The notes: a model not told the origin generated them from the letters alone. Shown: positions 1-6,611, counted from the first letter of the stretch. The stretch is 7,101 bases of DNA from an uncultured Helicobacter sp. (GCA_947179285.1 CAMXAV010000031.1:1-7101); one strand, 5' to 3'. Numbers and translations are program-made.

Positions 1-22
1 GTGAATTGAAACAAAAGCAAAG

Positions 23-592
23 ATGTATCTTAAAAAGGCAGGGACTTTTATCTTGGCGGCTTCTATGTTGATTTGGTTTGCGAGCTCGTATCCAATCCAC
101 GCAGAGACAAAAGCGGTTTATCAAAACAAAATCGAACAAACGCATGATGAAGAAGCAAAAGAAAAACTTACATTTGCGCTCGAAGAATCGCTGATTGAAA
201 ATAGCTATCTCGGAATGACGGGAAAGCTGATTGAGCCCATCTTTGCGCCACTTGGATTTGATTGGCGCATGAGCGTGGCGCTCTTAAGCGGATTGGCTGC
301 AAAAGAGGTCGTGATTTCGACAATGGGCGTGCTCTATTCGCTCGGCAGTGATATTGACGAAGAAAGCGAAACACTTATGGAGATTATCAAAAACGCGATT
401 CCGTTGCAAACCGCCGTTGCGTTTATTCTTTTTATCATGATTTATAATCCCTGCCTTGCCGCAACGGTGGTTTTTGGCAAAGAAGCGGGCGGGTTGAAAT
501 ATATTGTCTTTTTGTTTCTTTTAACGAGCGTATGCGCCTATATTGTCGCGCTTTTTGGTTCTCTTATCGCGGGGATTATCTCGAATGGTTAG
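23..592 (+). CDS. feoB: FeoB ferrous-iron permease, C-terminal fragment (5' part missing or frameshifted)
   Basis: This is the C-terminal membrane part of FeoB, the inner-membrane Fe2+ permease with an N-terminal GTPase. The visible 189 residues carry typical FeoB C-terminal signatures: YLKKAGT at residues 2-8 entering a hydrophobic segment, DWRMSVALLSGLAAKEVV at 80-97, YNPCLAATVV at 141-150, and hydrophobic segments near 7-20, 128-150 and 160-186. A complete FeoB is about 700 residues or more, so the G domain and most of the permease are absent. ATG 23 has no SD site and sits inside a conserved FeoB stretch, so it is not a genuine start. The same frame is open back to base 5 (IETKAK before the Met) but TGA closes it at 2-4. 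Frame 3 is open upstream (ELKQK), and one missing base near 17-20 would join the two frames. The gene is convergent with the activase operon. The family call is secure; whether the gene is intact is not. Confidence 0.85.
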   Translation: MYLKKAGTFILAASMLIWFASSYPIHAETKAVYQNKIEQTHDEEAKEKLTFALEESLIENSYLGMTGKLIEPIFAPLGFDWRMSVALLSGLAAKEVVISTMGVLYSLGSDIDEESETLMEIIKNAIPLQTAVAFILFIMIYNPCLAATVVFGKEAGGLKYIVFLFLLTSVCAYIVALFGSLIAGIISNG

Positions 593-609
593 GGTATTTA
601 CATATATTT

Positions 610-709
610 GTTGTTGCAAGTGAAGCAATCAACCGTTATGGAATCCTTTATGATTCTAGGATTCTTTACTCGTTGATTGCCACGCGTTCTTACGAACGCT
701 CGCAATGAC
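610..709. repeat. ~100-bp palindromic intergenic repeat, copy 1
   Basis: The right end CGCTCGCAATGAC (697-709) is the reverse complement of the left end of copy 2 at 6453. The left end (GTTGTTGCAAGTGAAGCAATC) is a decayed form of copy 2's left arm, lacking about six bases. The inner parts also pair: GAAGCAATC near the left faces GATTGCCAC at 675-683. The centre shares a GGATTCTTT core with copy 2, in the same orientation. It contains no coding sequence and looks like a small non-autonomous or REP-like element. It lies just past the feoB stop codon. Confidence 0.7.
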
Positions 710-739
710 AAGATGTTTCGCTTCGCTCAACATAACAAA

Positions 740-801
740 TGGAGGTGCGATTTCAATCGCACACATCAAATATAATGAGTGCGACTAAAGTCGCACCTCC
801 A
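740..801. terminator. Nested palindrome between convergent genes, possible bidirectional terminator
   Basis: Two 23-bp arms (740-762 and 779-801) are reverse complements with three mismatches, separated by 16 bp. Each arm also folds on itself: GTGCGAT-TTCA-ATCGCAC (745-762) and GTGCGAC-TAAA-GTCGCAC (779-796), each a 7-bp stem with a 4-nt loop. The seventh pair differs, T-A in one and C-G in the other, so pairing is kept. The element starts 22 bp past the stop of the minus-strand operon and faces the feoB end, which fits termination for both. The T tract is weak (ATTTGTTATGTT on the minus side), so the terminator role is inferred; a mobile palindrome is the alternative. Confidence 0.45.
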
Positions 802-823
802 TAAGTATAGCCCTCGTCTTAGA

Positions 824-2221
824 CTACGCCTTTTGCAATTCCATAACGGGCTTTTGCGCGTCTAACATCGCCGCATATTCTAGCTCTTTCTTGGCATTGC
901 TCAACATGAGTTTAATGCGATTCTCTTGATTGACTTTCGTTGCGCCCGGGTCATAATCGATAGACACAATATTACTCTGCGGATTCTTTTCTTTAATCGT
1001 TTTCATCATACCTCGTCCAACGATATGATTTGGCAAGCAGCCAAAGGGTTGGGCGCAGACGATATTATTCACGCCTTGTTCGATGAGTTCGAGCATTTCG
1101 GCTGTCAAGAGCCAACCTTCGCCCATATTCATCGCCTGACTTACATAGCCATCGACAAGCAACTTGGTGTGTTTAAAGCTCGAGGGCGCTCGAAAGACGC
1201 CATGTTTTTTAATCGCTTTAATCATATCATTTTGTCTTTTGCAAAAATATTCATACACAACATGATAAATCATTTTCGTTGTGAGCTTGCCACCATAAAG
1301 CTTAGTTTCAATCAAGGTATCGTTAATGCAATAGAGGCAAAAATCCAAGAATCCCGGTATCACAATTTCGCAATTCTCGGCGAGCAAGAAATCCTCGAGA
1401 TTATTATTGCCAAGCGGCGAAAACTTAATATAAATCTCGCCCACGATTCCAACCTTGACTTTTTTGTCTACTTCCATAGGAATCGAGGCGAAATCTTCGA
1501 GAATCGCTCGGGTGTCTTTCTTGAGCGCCTTATAATTTGTTAGCCCCTGATTTGTCCCCGGAGTTGTGATTCGCGTAACCCATTTATCAATCATTGCGTC
1601 CGTATCGCCTTGATGTTTTTCATAGGGCTTGCATTGATTGGCAATATGCATGAGCAAGTCGCCATACACGACACCCGAAAGCAGGTTTTGCAACATCGGG
1701 CGCGTAACGCGAAAGCCTTGCCCCGTCTCGAGCCCGCTAAAATTGAGCGAAATCACGGGAATTTCGCCAAAACCAGCCTTGTTGAGCGCCTTGCGCAGCA
1801 AATAGATATAATTGCTCGCGCGGCAGCCGCCGCCAGTTTGCGTGATGAGCAGCGCGACTTTGCTCAAATCCCATTGCCCGCTTTTGAGCGCGTCAATCAT
1901 CTGCCCAATCACGAGCAATGCGGGGTAGCAAGTGTCATTATGCACATTCTTAAGCCCTTCATTCACAACAGCCTTGCCGTCATTATGCAAAAGCTCTGCT
2001 TTATAGCCATGCAAACGTAAGATATTGACCAAAAATTTAAAATGAATGGGCAGCATCATCGGGACAAGAATCGTATGCGTTTCTTTCATCTCTTCGGTAA
2101 AAGGGACTTTGATGATTTCACGTTCTTTGACTTTGACAAAGTTAGAATCATGCGCCTGCGTGCTCCATGATTGGATATGTGGTAAATGAGCATTTTCATG
2201 CTGTTTTGTAGAATCTAACAT
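824..2221 (-). CDS. HgdB-like 2-hydroxyacyl-CoA dehydratase-related protein (separate C-terminal half of a large activase)
   Basis: This 465-aa cytoplasmic protein matches the C-terminal part of the large acyl-CoA dehydratase activase-related proteins and resembles HgdB-type dehydratase subunits. Family-like segments visible are ILVPMMLPIH (51-60), NDTCYPALLVIGQ (95-107, Cys98), TQTGGGCRASNYIYLLRKAL (127-146, Cys133), CAQPFGCLPNHIVGRG (389-404, Cys389 and Cys395) and DYDPGATKVNQENRIKLML (422-440). These cysteines are plausible Fe-S cluster ligands. The start is well set: AAAAGGAG lies five bases before the ATG. The gene is the second in an operon, 19 bp after the activase gene and in a different frame, so it is a separate cistron and not a read-through product. 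By family knowledge such a domain would accept low-potential electrons from the activase. The true substrate is unknown and no CoA-transferase or hydroxyacyl-CoA gene is nearby. Residues 1-40 look like a non-conserved leader or former linker. Confidence 0.85.
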   Translation of the reverse strand: MLDSTKQHENAHLPHIQSWSTQAHDSNFVKVKEREIIKVPFTEEMKETHTILVPMMLPIHFKFLVNILRLHGYKAELLHNDGKAVVNEGLKNVHNDTCYPALLVIGQMIDALKSGQWDLSKVALLITQTGGGCRASNYIYLLRKALNKAGFGEIPVISLNFSGLETGQGFRVTRPMLQNLLSGVVYGDLLMHIANQCKPYEKHQGDTDAMIDKWVTRITTPGTNQGLTNYKALKKDTRAILEDFASIPMEVDKKVKVGIVGEIYIKFSPLGNNNLEDFLLAENCEIVIPGFLDFCLYCINDTLIETKLYGGKLTTKMIYHVVYEYFCKRQNDMIKAIKKHGVFRAPSSFKHTKLLVDGYVSQAMNMGEGWLLTAEMLELIEQGVNNIVCAQPFGCLPNHIVGRGMMKTIKEKNPQSNIVSIDYDPGATKVNQENRIKLMLSNAKKELEYAAMLDAQKPVMELQKA

Positions 2222-2240
2222 CTTTTCTCCTTTTGTTTTT
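2222..2240 (-). promoter_or_regulatory. Intercistronic gap with strong SD site
   Basis: The 19 bases between the activase stop (TAG, 2243-2241) and the next ATG (2221) read AAAAACAAAAGGAGAAAAG on the minus strand. The SD site is well placed. It shows that the 465-aa protein has its own translation start and that the two-gene arrangement is real. Confidence 0.75.
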
Positions 2241-5200
2241 CTAGTCGCTTGTTTCTAGCGCCCTCGCAAAATTTTTGGGCGTTTGGGGGCGCAAAAGATT
2301 TGGCGCTGAAGCAACAATGAATCGGCTATGGACTTGCTGCATATTTTGGTTTTGGACTTGTTGCAATCGTTCTTCCATAGCGCCAAGCAAGCTGCGAATC
2401 CGAATCTTCACAGCGCCCAAATTGCTAATCTCGTCAATCTTAAGTTGCGTATAGAATCTGCCATGCGATTCTAGGATAGAACGTACTTCATCGGTCGTAA
2501 TCGAATCGATTCCGCAACCAAAGCTCACGAGCTGCACGAGCTCGATATTTTGACGCTTGCACACAAACTCGGCGGCGTTATAGAGCCGCGAATGGTAGCT
2601 CCATTGGTTTAGAATCTGCAGATTCTTTGCTTCGGCTAAATGCGCAATCGAATCTTCGCTCAAAACAACGAGCCCCAACGAATTAATGAGTTTATCAATG
2701 CCATGATGAATCTCGGGGTCGATATGATAGGGTCGCCCACAAAGCACAATCGCCTTCAGATTCTCGTCTGTGATTCTTTGCACAATCTTTGCGCCTTGCT
2801 GCTTAATATCATCAATCCATGCCTCGCGGAATTGGTAGGCTTTGTCGAGCGCGACTTGAAATTCTTTTTGCCTTGCCTTGAGGCTTCGCGTGAAAAAACT
2901 CATCGATTTTGCGAGCAAATCGTTTTTGTGGTTTGGGTCGAGCTCTTGCGTAAAAAACTTCACGCTTTTTTTGAAAAAGTCATCTTTCTTGTGCAAGCCC
3001 ATATAAGGATAATAAAACTGCACAGAACGCAACTTATCGACATTTGCCGCTAAAAGCTCGGGATAATACGCCACAACGGGGCAATTATAACTATTTGTGC
3101 TCGAATCTTTATGACTCTCGCTGCTTTCAAAATTATAACTCATGCACGGATAAAAAATCGTCTCAATGCCCTTTGCGAGCAGATTCTCGATATGCCCATG
3201 CAAGAGCTTTGCGGGGTAGCACACCGTGTCGCTCGGAATGCTATATTGCCCTTGCGTGAATGTCTGCCGCGTTGTCATGTCGGAAACAACGACTTCATAG
3301 CCCAGCTCACTTAAAAGCGTATGCCAAAAGGGCAGATTCTCATACATATTAAGCCCAAGCGGAATCCCGACTTTGCCTTTTGTGAGTTTGGATTTATCAT
3401 AATCTTTATACGCAATCAAGTCCCGAAGCTTGTTCAATTTATATTCATACATATTAGGCAGAGATTGCATTTTTTTAATCCCGAGCGGCTTTTCGCAACG
3501 ATTGCCCGAGATAAACTTTTTTGCGCCCTGCGCATTGCTGAATTTATTAATCGTGAGATTGCAATGATTACCGCAAATCTTGCAATTTGTCGCGGCGGCA
3601 CTATGCGCAAAGTTTTTCAAATCGTCCTGTTTTAGAATCGTCGAATCGGAAAGATTGAGGCTTTTGGCAAACAGCGCCGCGCCAAACGCGCCCATGAGCC
3701 CGCTGATTTTGGGGCGCACAACATTTCTGCCAATCTCTTTCTCGAAGCTGCGCAACACGGCATTGTTCAAAAACGTCCCGCCCTGCACGACAATCTGCCG
3801 CCCCAAGTCGTCTGCGTCTTTTGCGCGAATGACCTTATAAATCGCGTTTTTCACAACGCTCATCGACAGCCCCGCCGAGATGTCCTCAATGCACGCGCCC
3901 TCTTTTTGCGCCTCTTTGACCGAGCTGTTCATAAACACCGTGCAGCGGCTGCCGAGCTCGACAGGGTGTTTGGACTGCTGCCCAAGCCGCGCGAACGTGG
4001 CGACATCATAGCCCATTGAGCGTGCGAAAGTCTCGATGAAGCTGCCGCAGCCCGAGCTGCAAGCCTCATTCAGCATAATCGAATCAATCATGCCGTTGCG
4101 GATAAAGAAGCATTTGATGTCCTGCCCGCCGATGTCGATGATAAAGTCGACATTGGGGTTGAAATATTGCGCCGCCTTCAGGTGCGCCATCGTCTCGACA
4201 AGCCCCGAATCGAGGTTGAATCCCGCCTTGATGAGCTCCTCGCCATAGCCTGTTACGGCGCTACCGCGAATGCGAATCTGCTCGCCAAAATGCGCATAGA
4301 GATGCGTGAGCTGCTCGTAAATCACATGCGTGGGGTTGCCGCGGTTGGAATCGTAATATTGATACACGATGCGGTTTTGCGAATCGAGCACGACAAGCTT
4401 TGTCGTTGTGCTGCCGCAGTCGATTCCAACGAAAACATCGATTTTCTGCTCTCCGTTTTGCTCAAACGCCGTGTCGATGTCGATTTCATCGACACTTGCG
4501 CTCTCATGCCGCGCGATAAAGTCCTCGAAATCGTGGGGCGATTCAAACAGCGGCTCAAGATATTTGTTGCGCGAGGCGACATTTTTGGATTCTTGGAGCG
4601 CGTCAATGAGGCTTTGGCAGCTGAACATCTTCTCGCTCTTGCGCGCGCACAGCGCGACACCAATGGCGACAGAATAGGGCGCATAGTCGGGAAAAAGCGC
4701 ATGCTCGCTATCGAGCTTGAGCGTTTGCGCAAAAGCCCTTTGCAAGCCCTTGTAGAAAAACAAGGGTCCGCCAAGAAACATCACCTTGCCCGCAATCTTG
4801 CGCCCTTGCGCGAGCCCCGTAATCGTCTGGTCGACGACAGCCTGAAAAATGCTTGCTGTGATGTCTTCTTTGTTTACGCCCTGATTGAGCAGCGGCTGCA
4901 CATCGGTTTTGGCAAACACGCCGCAACGCGAGGCGATGGGATAGATTTTTTTGCATTGCAGCGAGAGCGCGTCAAATTCTTCGGCGCTAATGGCAAGAAG
5001 CGTTACCATTTGGTCGATAAACGCGCCCGTGCCGCCCGCGCATGAGCCGTTCATGCGCTCCTCTGTGCCGCCTGTGAGGAACAAAATCTTGGCGTCTTCG
5101 CCACCAAGCTCTATCACGGCGTCTGTGTCTGGCGCGAGGAATCCAACCGCCTCTGCCGTTGCAAACACCTCTTGCACAAAATCGATTCCGCTCGCCTTGC

Positions 5201-5414
5201 TAATCCCAAGCCCCGCGCTGCCCGAGATGCAAACGCGCAGATTCCGCTCGCCAATAAGCGGCGCGATTTCGTGTATGAGCTCAATGCTCTTTTCGCGCAC
5301 TTTGGAATAGTGTCTTTCATATTTTTTATAGAGAATAGAATCGCCGTCAAGCAGCGCAATCTTCGCCGTTGTGCTGCCGATGTCGATTCCGAGTGTCAAA
5401 GCGTCTTTGTGCAT
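2241..5414 (-). CDS. Tandem-ATPase acyl-CoA dehydratase activase with DUF2229 domain
   Basis: This 1057-aa cytoplasmic protein contains two BadF/BadG/BcrA/HgdC-type ATPase domains of the ASKHA fold in tandem. Domain 1 (about 8-258) has the phosphate-1 loop GIDIGSTTAK (9-18), ELGGEDAK (102-109), NGSCAGGTG (122-130, Cys125), SRCGVFAKTD (162-171, Cys164) and a GG at 215-216. Domain 2 (about 327-585) repeats it: GIDCGSTTTK (330-339), DIGGQDIK (427-434), NEACSSGCG (449-457, Cys452), SRCTVF (489-494, Cys491) and GG at 545-546. Both cysteine pairs are 39 residues apart, as in the [4Fe-4S]-binding HgdC activase. A CxxCxxxC motif (611-618) plus Cys640 follows. A DUF2229/HgdB-like region (about 680-1010) has Cys732, Cys757, Cys778, GRPYHIDPE (893-901) and SFGCGID (964-970). 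ATP hydrolysis likely drives one-electron transfer to an Fe-S partner, probably the co-transcribed 465-aa protein. Family members are often about 1400 aa with both halves fused. AAGGA precedes the ATG by six bases. The physiological substrate is unknown. Confidence 0.88.
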   Translation of the reverse strand: MHKDALTLGIDIGSTTAKIALLDGDSILYKKYERHYSKVREKSIELIHEIAPLIGERNLRVCISGSAGLGISKASGIDFVQEVFATAEAVGFLAPDTDAVIELGGEDAKILFLTGGTEERMNGSCAGGTGAFIDQMVTLLAISAEEFDALSLQCKKIYPIASRCGVFAKTDVQPLLNQGVNKEDITASIFQAVVDQTITGLAQGRKIAGKVMFLGGPLFFYKGLQRAFAQTLKLDSEHALFPDYAPYSVAIGVALCARKSEKMFSCQSLIDALQESKNVASRNKYLEPLFESPHDFEDFIARHESASVDEIDIDTAFEQNGEQKIDVFVGIDCGSTTTKLVVLDSQNRIVYQYYDSNRGNPTHVIYEQLTHLYAHFGEQIRIRGSAVTGYGEELIKAGFNLDSGLVETMAHLKAAQYFNPNVDFIIDIGGQDIKCFFIRNGMIDSIMLNEACSSGCGSFIETFARSMGYDVATFARLGQQSKHPVELGSRCTVFMNSSVKEAQKEGACIEDISAGLSMSVVKNAIYKVIRAKDADDLGRQIVVQGGTFLNNAVLRSFEKEIGRNVVRPKISGLMGAFGAALFAKSLNLSDSTILKQDDLKNFAHSAAATNCKICGNHCNLTINKFSNAQGAKKFISGNRCEKPLGIKKMQSLPNMYEYKLNKLRDLIAYKDYDKSKLTKGKVGIPLGLNMYENLPFWHTLLSELGYEVVVSDMTTRQTFTQGQYSIPSDTVCYPAKLLHGHIENLLAKGIETIFYPCMSYNFESSESHKDSSTNSYNCPVVAYYPELLAANVDKLRSVQFYYPYMGLHKKDDFFKKSVKFFTQELDPNHKNDLLAKSMSFFTRSLKARQKEFQVALDKAYQFREAWIDDIKQQGAKIVQRITDENLKAIVLCGRPYHIDPEIHHGIDKLINSLGLVVLSEDSIAHLAEAKNLQILNQWSYHSRLYNAAEFVCKRQNIELVQLVSFGCGIDSITTDEVRSILESHGRFYTQLKIDEISNLGAVKIRIRSLLGAMEERLQQVQNQNMQQVHSRFIVASAPNLLRPQTPKNFARALETSD

Positions 5415-5420
5415 TGCATA

Positions 5421-5425
5421 TCCTT
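5421..5425 (-). promoter_or_regulatory. SD site of the activase operon
   Basis: AAGGA on the minus strand lies six bases before ATG 5414. An overlapping upstream ATG (5419-5417) is out of frame and too close to the SD site, so 5414 is the chosen start. Confidence 0.6.
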
Positions 5426-5437
5426 ATGAAAAAGCCG

Positions 5438-5462
5438 ATTGTAACAGAAAATGTGTAACAAT
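5438..5462 (-). promoter_or_regulatory. Candidate promoter -10 inside an imperfect palindrome, activase operon
   Basis: The minus strand reads TGTTACAAT (5446-5438), an extended -10 pattern (TGn followed by TACAAT), 24 bases before the activase start codon. The same segment forms the inverted repeat ATTGTnACA-N7-TGTnACAAT, with 9-bp arms and one central mismatch. An operator overlapping the -10 would suit repression. I see no convincing -35, and the palindrome does not match an FNR or CRP consensus. The regulator is unknown; both calls are pattern-based. Confidence 0.4.
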
Positions 5463-5538
5463 CTATGCCGAGTCGCGACACAAGATGGGCGGCGGGTTTG
5501 CGCGATGATTTACATTCTATTAACCAAAACTTGGAATT

Positions 5539-5570
5539 ATTCTAACAGTAGAACCAAAAAACATTAGAAT
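5539..5570. repeat. Short inverted repeat in the cbrC leader
   Basis: ATTCTAA (5539-5545) and TTAGAAT (5564-5570) are perfect 7-bp inverted arms around an 18-bp A-rich loop, ending 15 bp before the cbrC start. It could be a small operator or an mRNA stem near the SD site, or chance in AT-rich DNA. Confidence 0.2.
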
Positions 5571-5585
5571 GAAAGGCAAAACTAC

Positions 5586-6137
5586 ATGGAACTTCCAAAG
5601 TTTCGATATATAAACGACAGTATCCGCGATAGATTTTTTGAGCAAAACATCAGCGACCTTCCCTGCGAATGTTGCGGCAGAGTGCTCCCGCTCGTCTATA
5701 CGGGCATGTTTTATTGCGAAGAAAATGTCGAGATTCTGTGCCCCGAATGCGTGAGCAGCGGCAGGGCGGCAGAAAAATTTTGCGGCGATTTTTATGATTA
5801 TTGGGACGACATTCCCGAAACAATGCCGCGCGAGATTCTGCACGAGCTGCAACACAAAACGCCGTCATATCGCGGGCAGCAGCAAGAATATGTGCCGCAT
5901 TGCTGCAATGATTTTTGCCAATTCATCGATTATGTCGGTTGGCGCGATATTCGGAAACGTGGGCTCGAAAACAATCTTATCTTTTGCAATTATAACAATA
6001 TAATTATCAATAATGGCGAGAAATGCAATATCATCGAGGCAAACAAAGAGAATCTCCGCAAAAATGGAGTTTTTCGGGGCTATTTGTTTCAATGTTTGCA
6101 TTGTAATCGCTACCATTTGCATGCCGATATGGCATGA
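5586..6137 (+). CDS. cbrC: CbrC family (UPF0167) cysteine-rich protein
   Basis: This 183-aa protein resembles the CbrC/UPF0167 family. Matching features are the N-terminal LPKFRY (3-8), a CECCG cluster (27-31), YTGMFYCEE (38-46), LCPECVSSGRAAEKFCGDF (51-69, family form CPWCIADGSAA), a KTPSYRGQQQE segment (91-101) and HCCNDFCQF (105-113). A C-terminal CLHC (170-173) closes the protein. The paired cysteines suggest bound zinc. It has no signal peptide or membrane segment, so it is probably cytoplasmic. In E. coli, cbrC belongs to the CreBC regulon and is linked to colicin E2 tolerance; its molecular activity is not established, and CreBC control is not implied here. AAAGG (5572-5576) lies nine bases upstream of the ATG. 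It is divergent from the activase operon across 171 bp and stands alone. The family call is good; the function is unknown. Confidence 0.8.
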   Translation: MELPKFRYINDSIRDRFFEQNISDLPCECCGRVLPLVYTGMFYCEENVEILCPECVSSGRAAEKFCGDFYDYWDDIPETMPREILHELQHKTPSYRGQQQEYVPHCCNDFCQFIDYVGWRDIRKRGLENNLIFCNYNNIIINNGEKCNIIEANKENLRKNGVFRGYLFQCLHCNRYHLHADMA

Positions 6138-6187
6138 TGTGTTTTTGGGGATTCCAAAACGTCAGGCTAATCCAAACAAAAGAAGCC

Positions 6188-6211
6188 GCTAGCCCCTATC
6201 GCGGGGCTAGC
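6188..6211. terminator. Strong 9-bp hairpin after cbrC
   Basis: GCTAGCCCC and GGGGCTAGC form a perfect 9-bp stem around the 6-nt loop TATCGC, 51 bp past the cbrC stop. On the plus strand no T tract follows, so it is not a classic terminator for cbrC. On the minus strand it is followed by GGCTTCTTTTGTTT, which is more terminator-like, but no minus-strand gene is seen to use it. Confidence 0.4.
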
Positions 6212-6232
6212 TACGTCTATCGTTTGATTAGA

Positions 6233-6274
6233 ATCTCAAATTTCAGCCAAAAAAGCTTGATTTTGAGATATAAT
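6233..6274 (+). promoter_or_regulatory. Candidate promoter (TATAAT) with adjacent inverted repeat
   Basis: A perfect TATAAT lies at 6269-6274, preceded by the AT-rich stretch usual in Campylobacterota promoters. An 8-bp inverted repeat, ATCTCAAA (6233-6240) and TTTGAGAT (6262-6269), ends on the first base of the -10 box. Transcription would begin near 6281. No protein gene starts within the next 380 bp. Confidence 0.35.
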
Positions 6275-6280
6275 CTTCGG

Positions 6281-6402
6281 ATAGGACGCTTCACAAGTCG
6301 TTTGCGCGACATGCTAGCCTCCTTCAATTTTGGGATAGCCCGCGTGCCCGCATAAGGCAACAGCGGGCGCAATGATTCTAGCCAATCTCTGCTTTTTGTT
6401 TG
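6281..6402 (+). ncRNA. Possible small RNA (low confidence)
   Basis: The segment runs from the predicted start after TATAAT 6269-6274 to a T-rich stretch at 6391-6402 (CTTTTTGTTT). It includes a GC-rich hairpin (6344-6351 with 6363-6370, one G-U pair, 11-nt loop). I see no core motifs of SRP RNA, tmRNA, RNase P RNA or tRNA. The stem directly before the T tract is weak, so this is only a proposal. Confidence 0.2.
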
Positions 6403-6452
6403 TTGAAACTCTGAATCTGTGTTTTAAGAGCCCTATGAATCTCCAAATCATC

Positions 6453-6552
6453 GTCATTGCGAGCGTAAGCGAAGCAATCCACCGTCTTTGAATGCTCACT
6501 CGGGATTCTTTGCCTGTCGATTGCCACGCTCGCGCCGCTCGCTCGCAATGAC
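6453..6552. repeat. ~100-bp palindromic intergenic repeat, copy 2
   Basis: Perfect 13-bp terminal inverted repeats, GTCATTGCGAGCG (6453-6465) and CGCTCGCAATGAC (6540-6552), enclose inner pairing segments GAAGCAATC (6471-6479) and GATTGCCAC (6519-6527). Copy 1 at 610-709 has the same span and a similar centre. GTCATTGCGAGC-type repeats occur between genes in many bacteria. This copy is better preserved than copy 1. Confidence 0.75.
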
Positions 6553-6611
6553 AATGGAAACTTTTGTGATTCTATACATTTTTCGGGCGCGCAACCTTAG
6601 CCACATGCGCT

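Noticed and set aside
610..801. CRISPR array
   Set aside because: The repeats here are palindromic single units without regular spacers, and no cas gene is present.
926..1543. Long plus-strand open frame opposite the HgdB-like gene
   Set aside because: It is antisense to a well-supported conserved gene, has no SD site and its product has no recognisable features.
2221..2243. Programmed frameshift or stop read-through joining the two activase proteins
   Set aside because: The genes are in different frames, no slippery heptamer with a following structure is evident, and the second gene has its own strong SD site.
2903..2983. Similar helices KKSVKFFTQEL and AKSMSFFTRSL in the activase (residues 815-847), possible internal duplication
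   Set aside because: The two units are short, share few residues and lie in a helical part where chance similarity is likely.
4167..5045. 292-codon plus-strand open frame opposite the activase
   Set aside because: It arises from the GC-rich antisense of the two ATPase domains; the Arg/Leu-rich product is typical of a shadow frame.
5520..5855. 111-codon minus-strand open frame across the cbrC start
   Set aside because: It is a shadow of the clearly recognisable CbrC reading frame.
6134..6355. 73-codon plus-strand open frame after cbrC
   Set aside because: It overlaps the cbrC stop, runs through a hairpin and promoter-like DNA, lacks an SD site and has random-looking composition.
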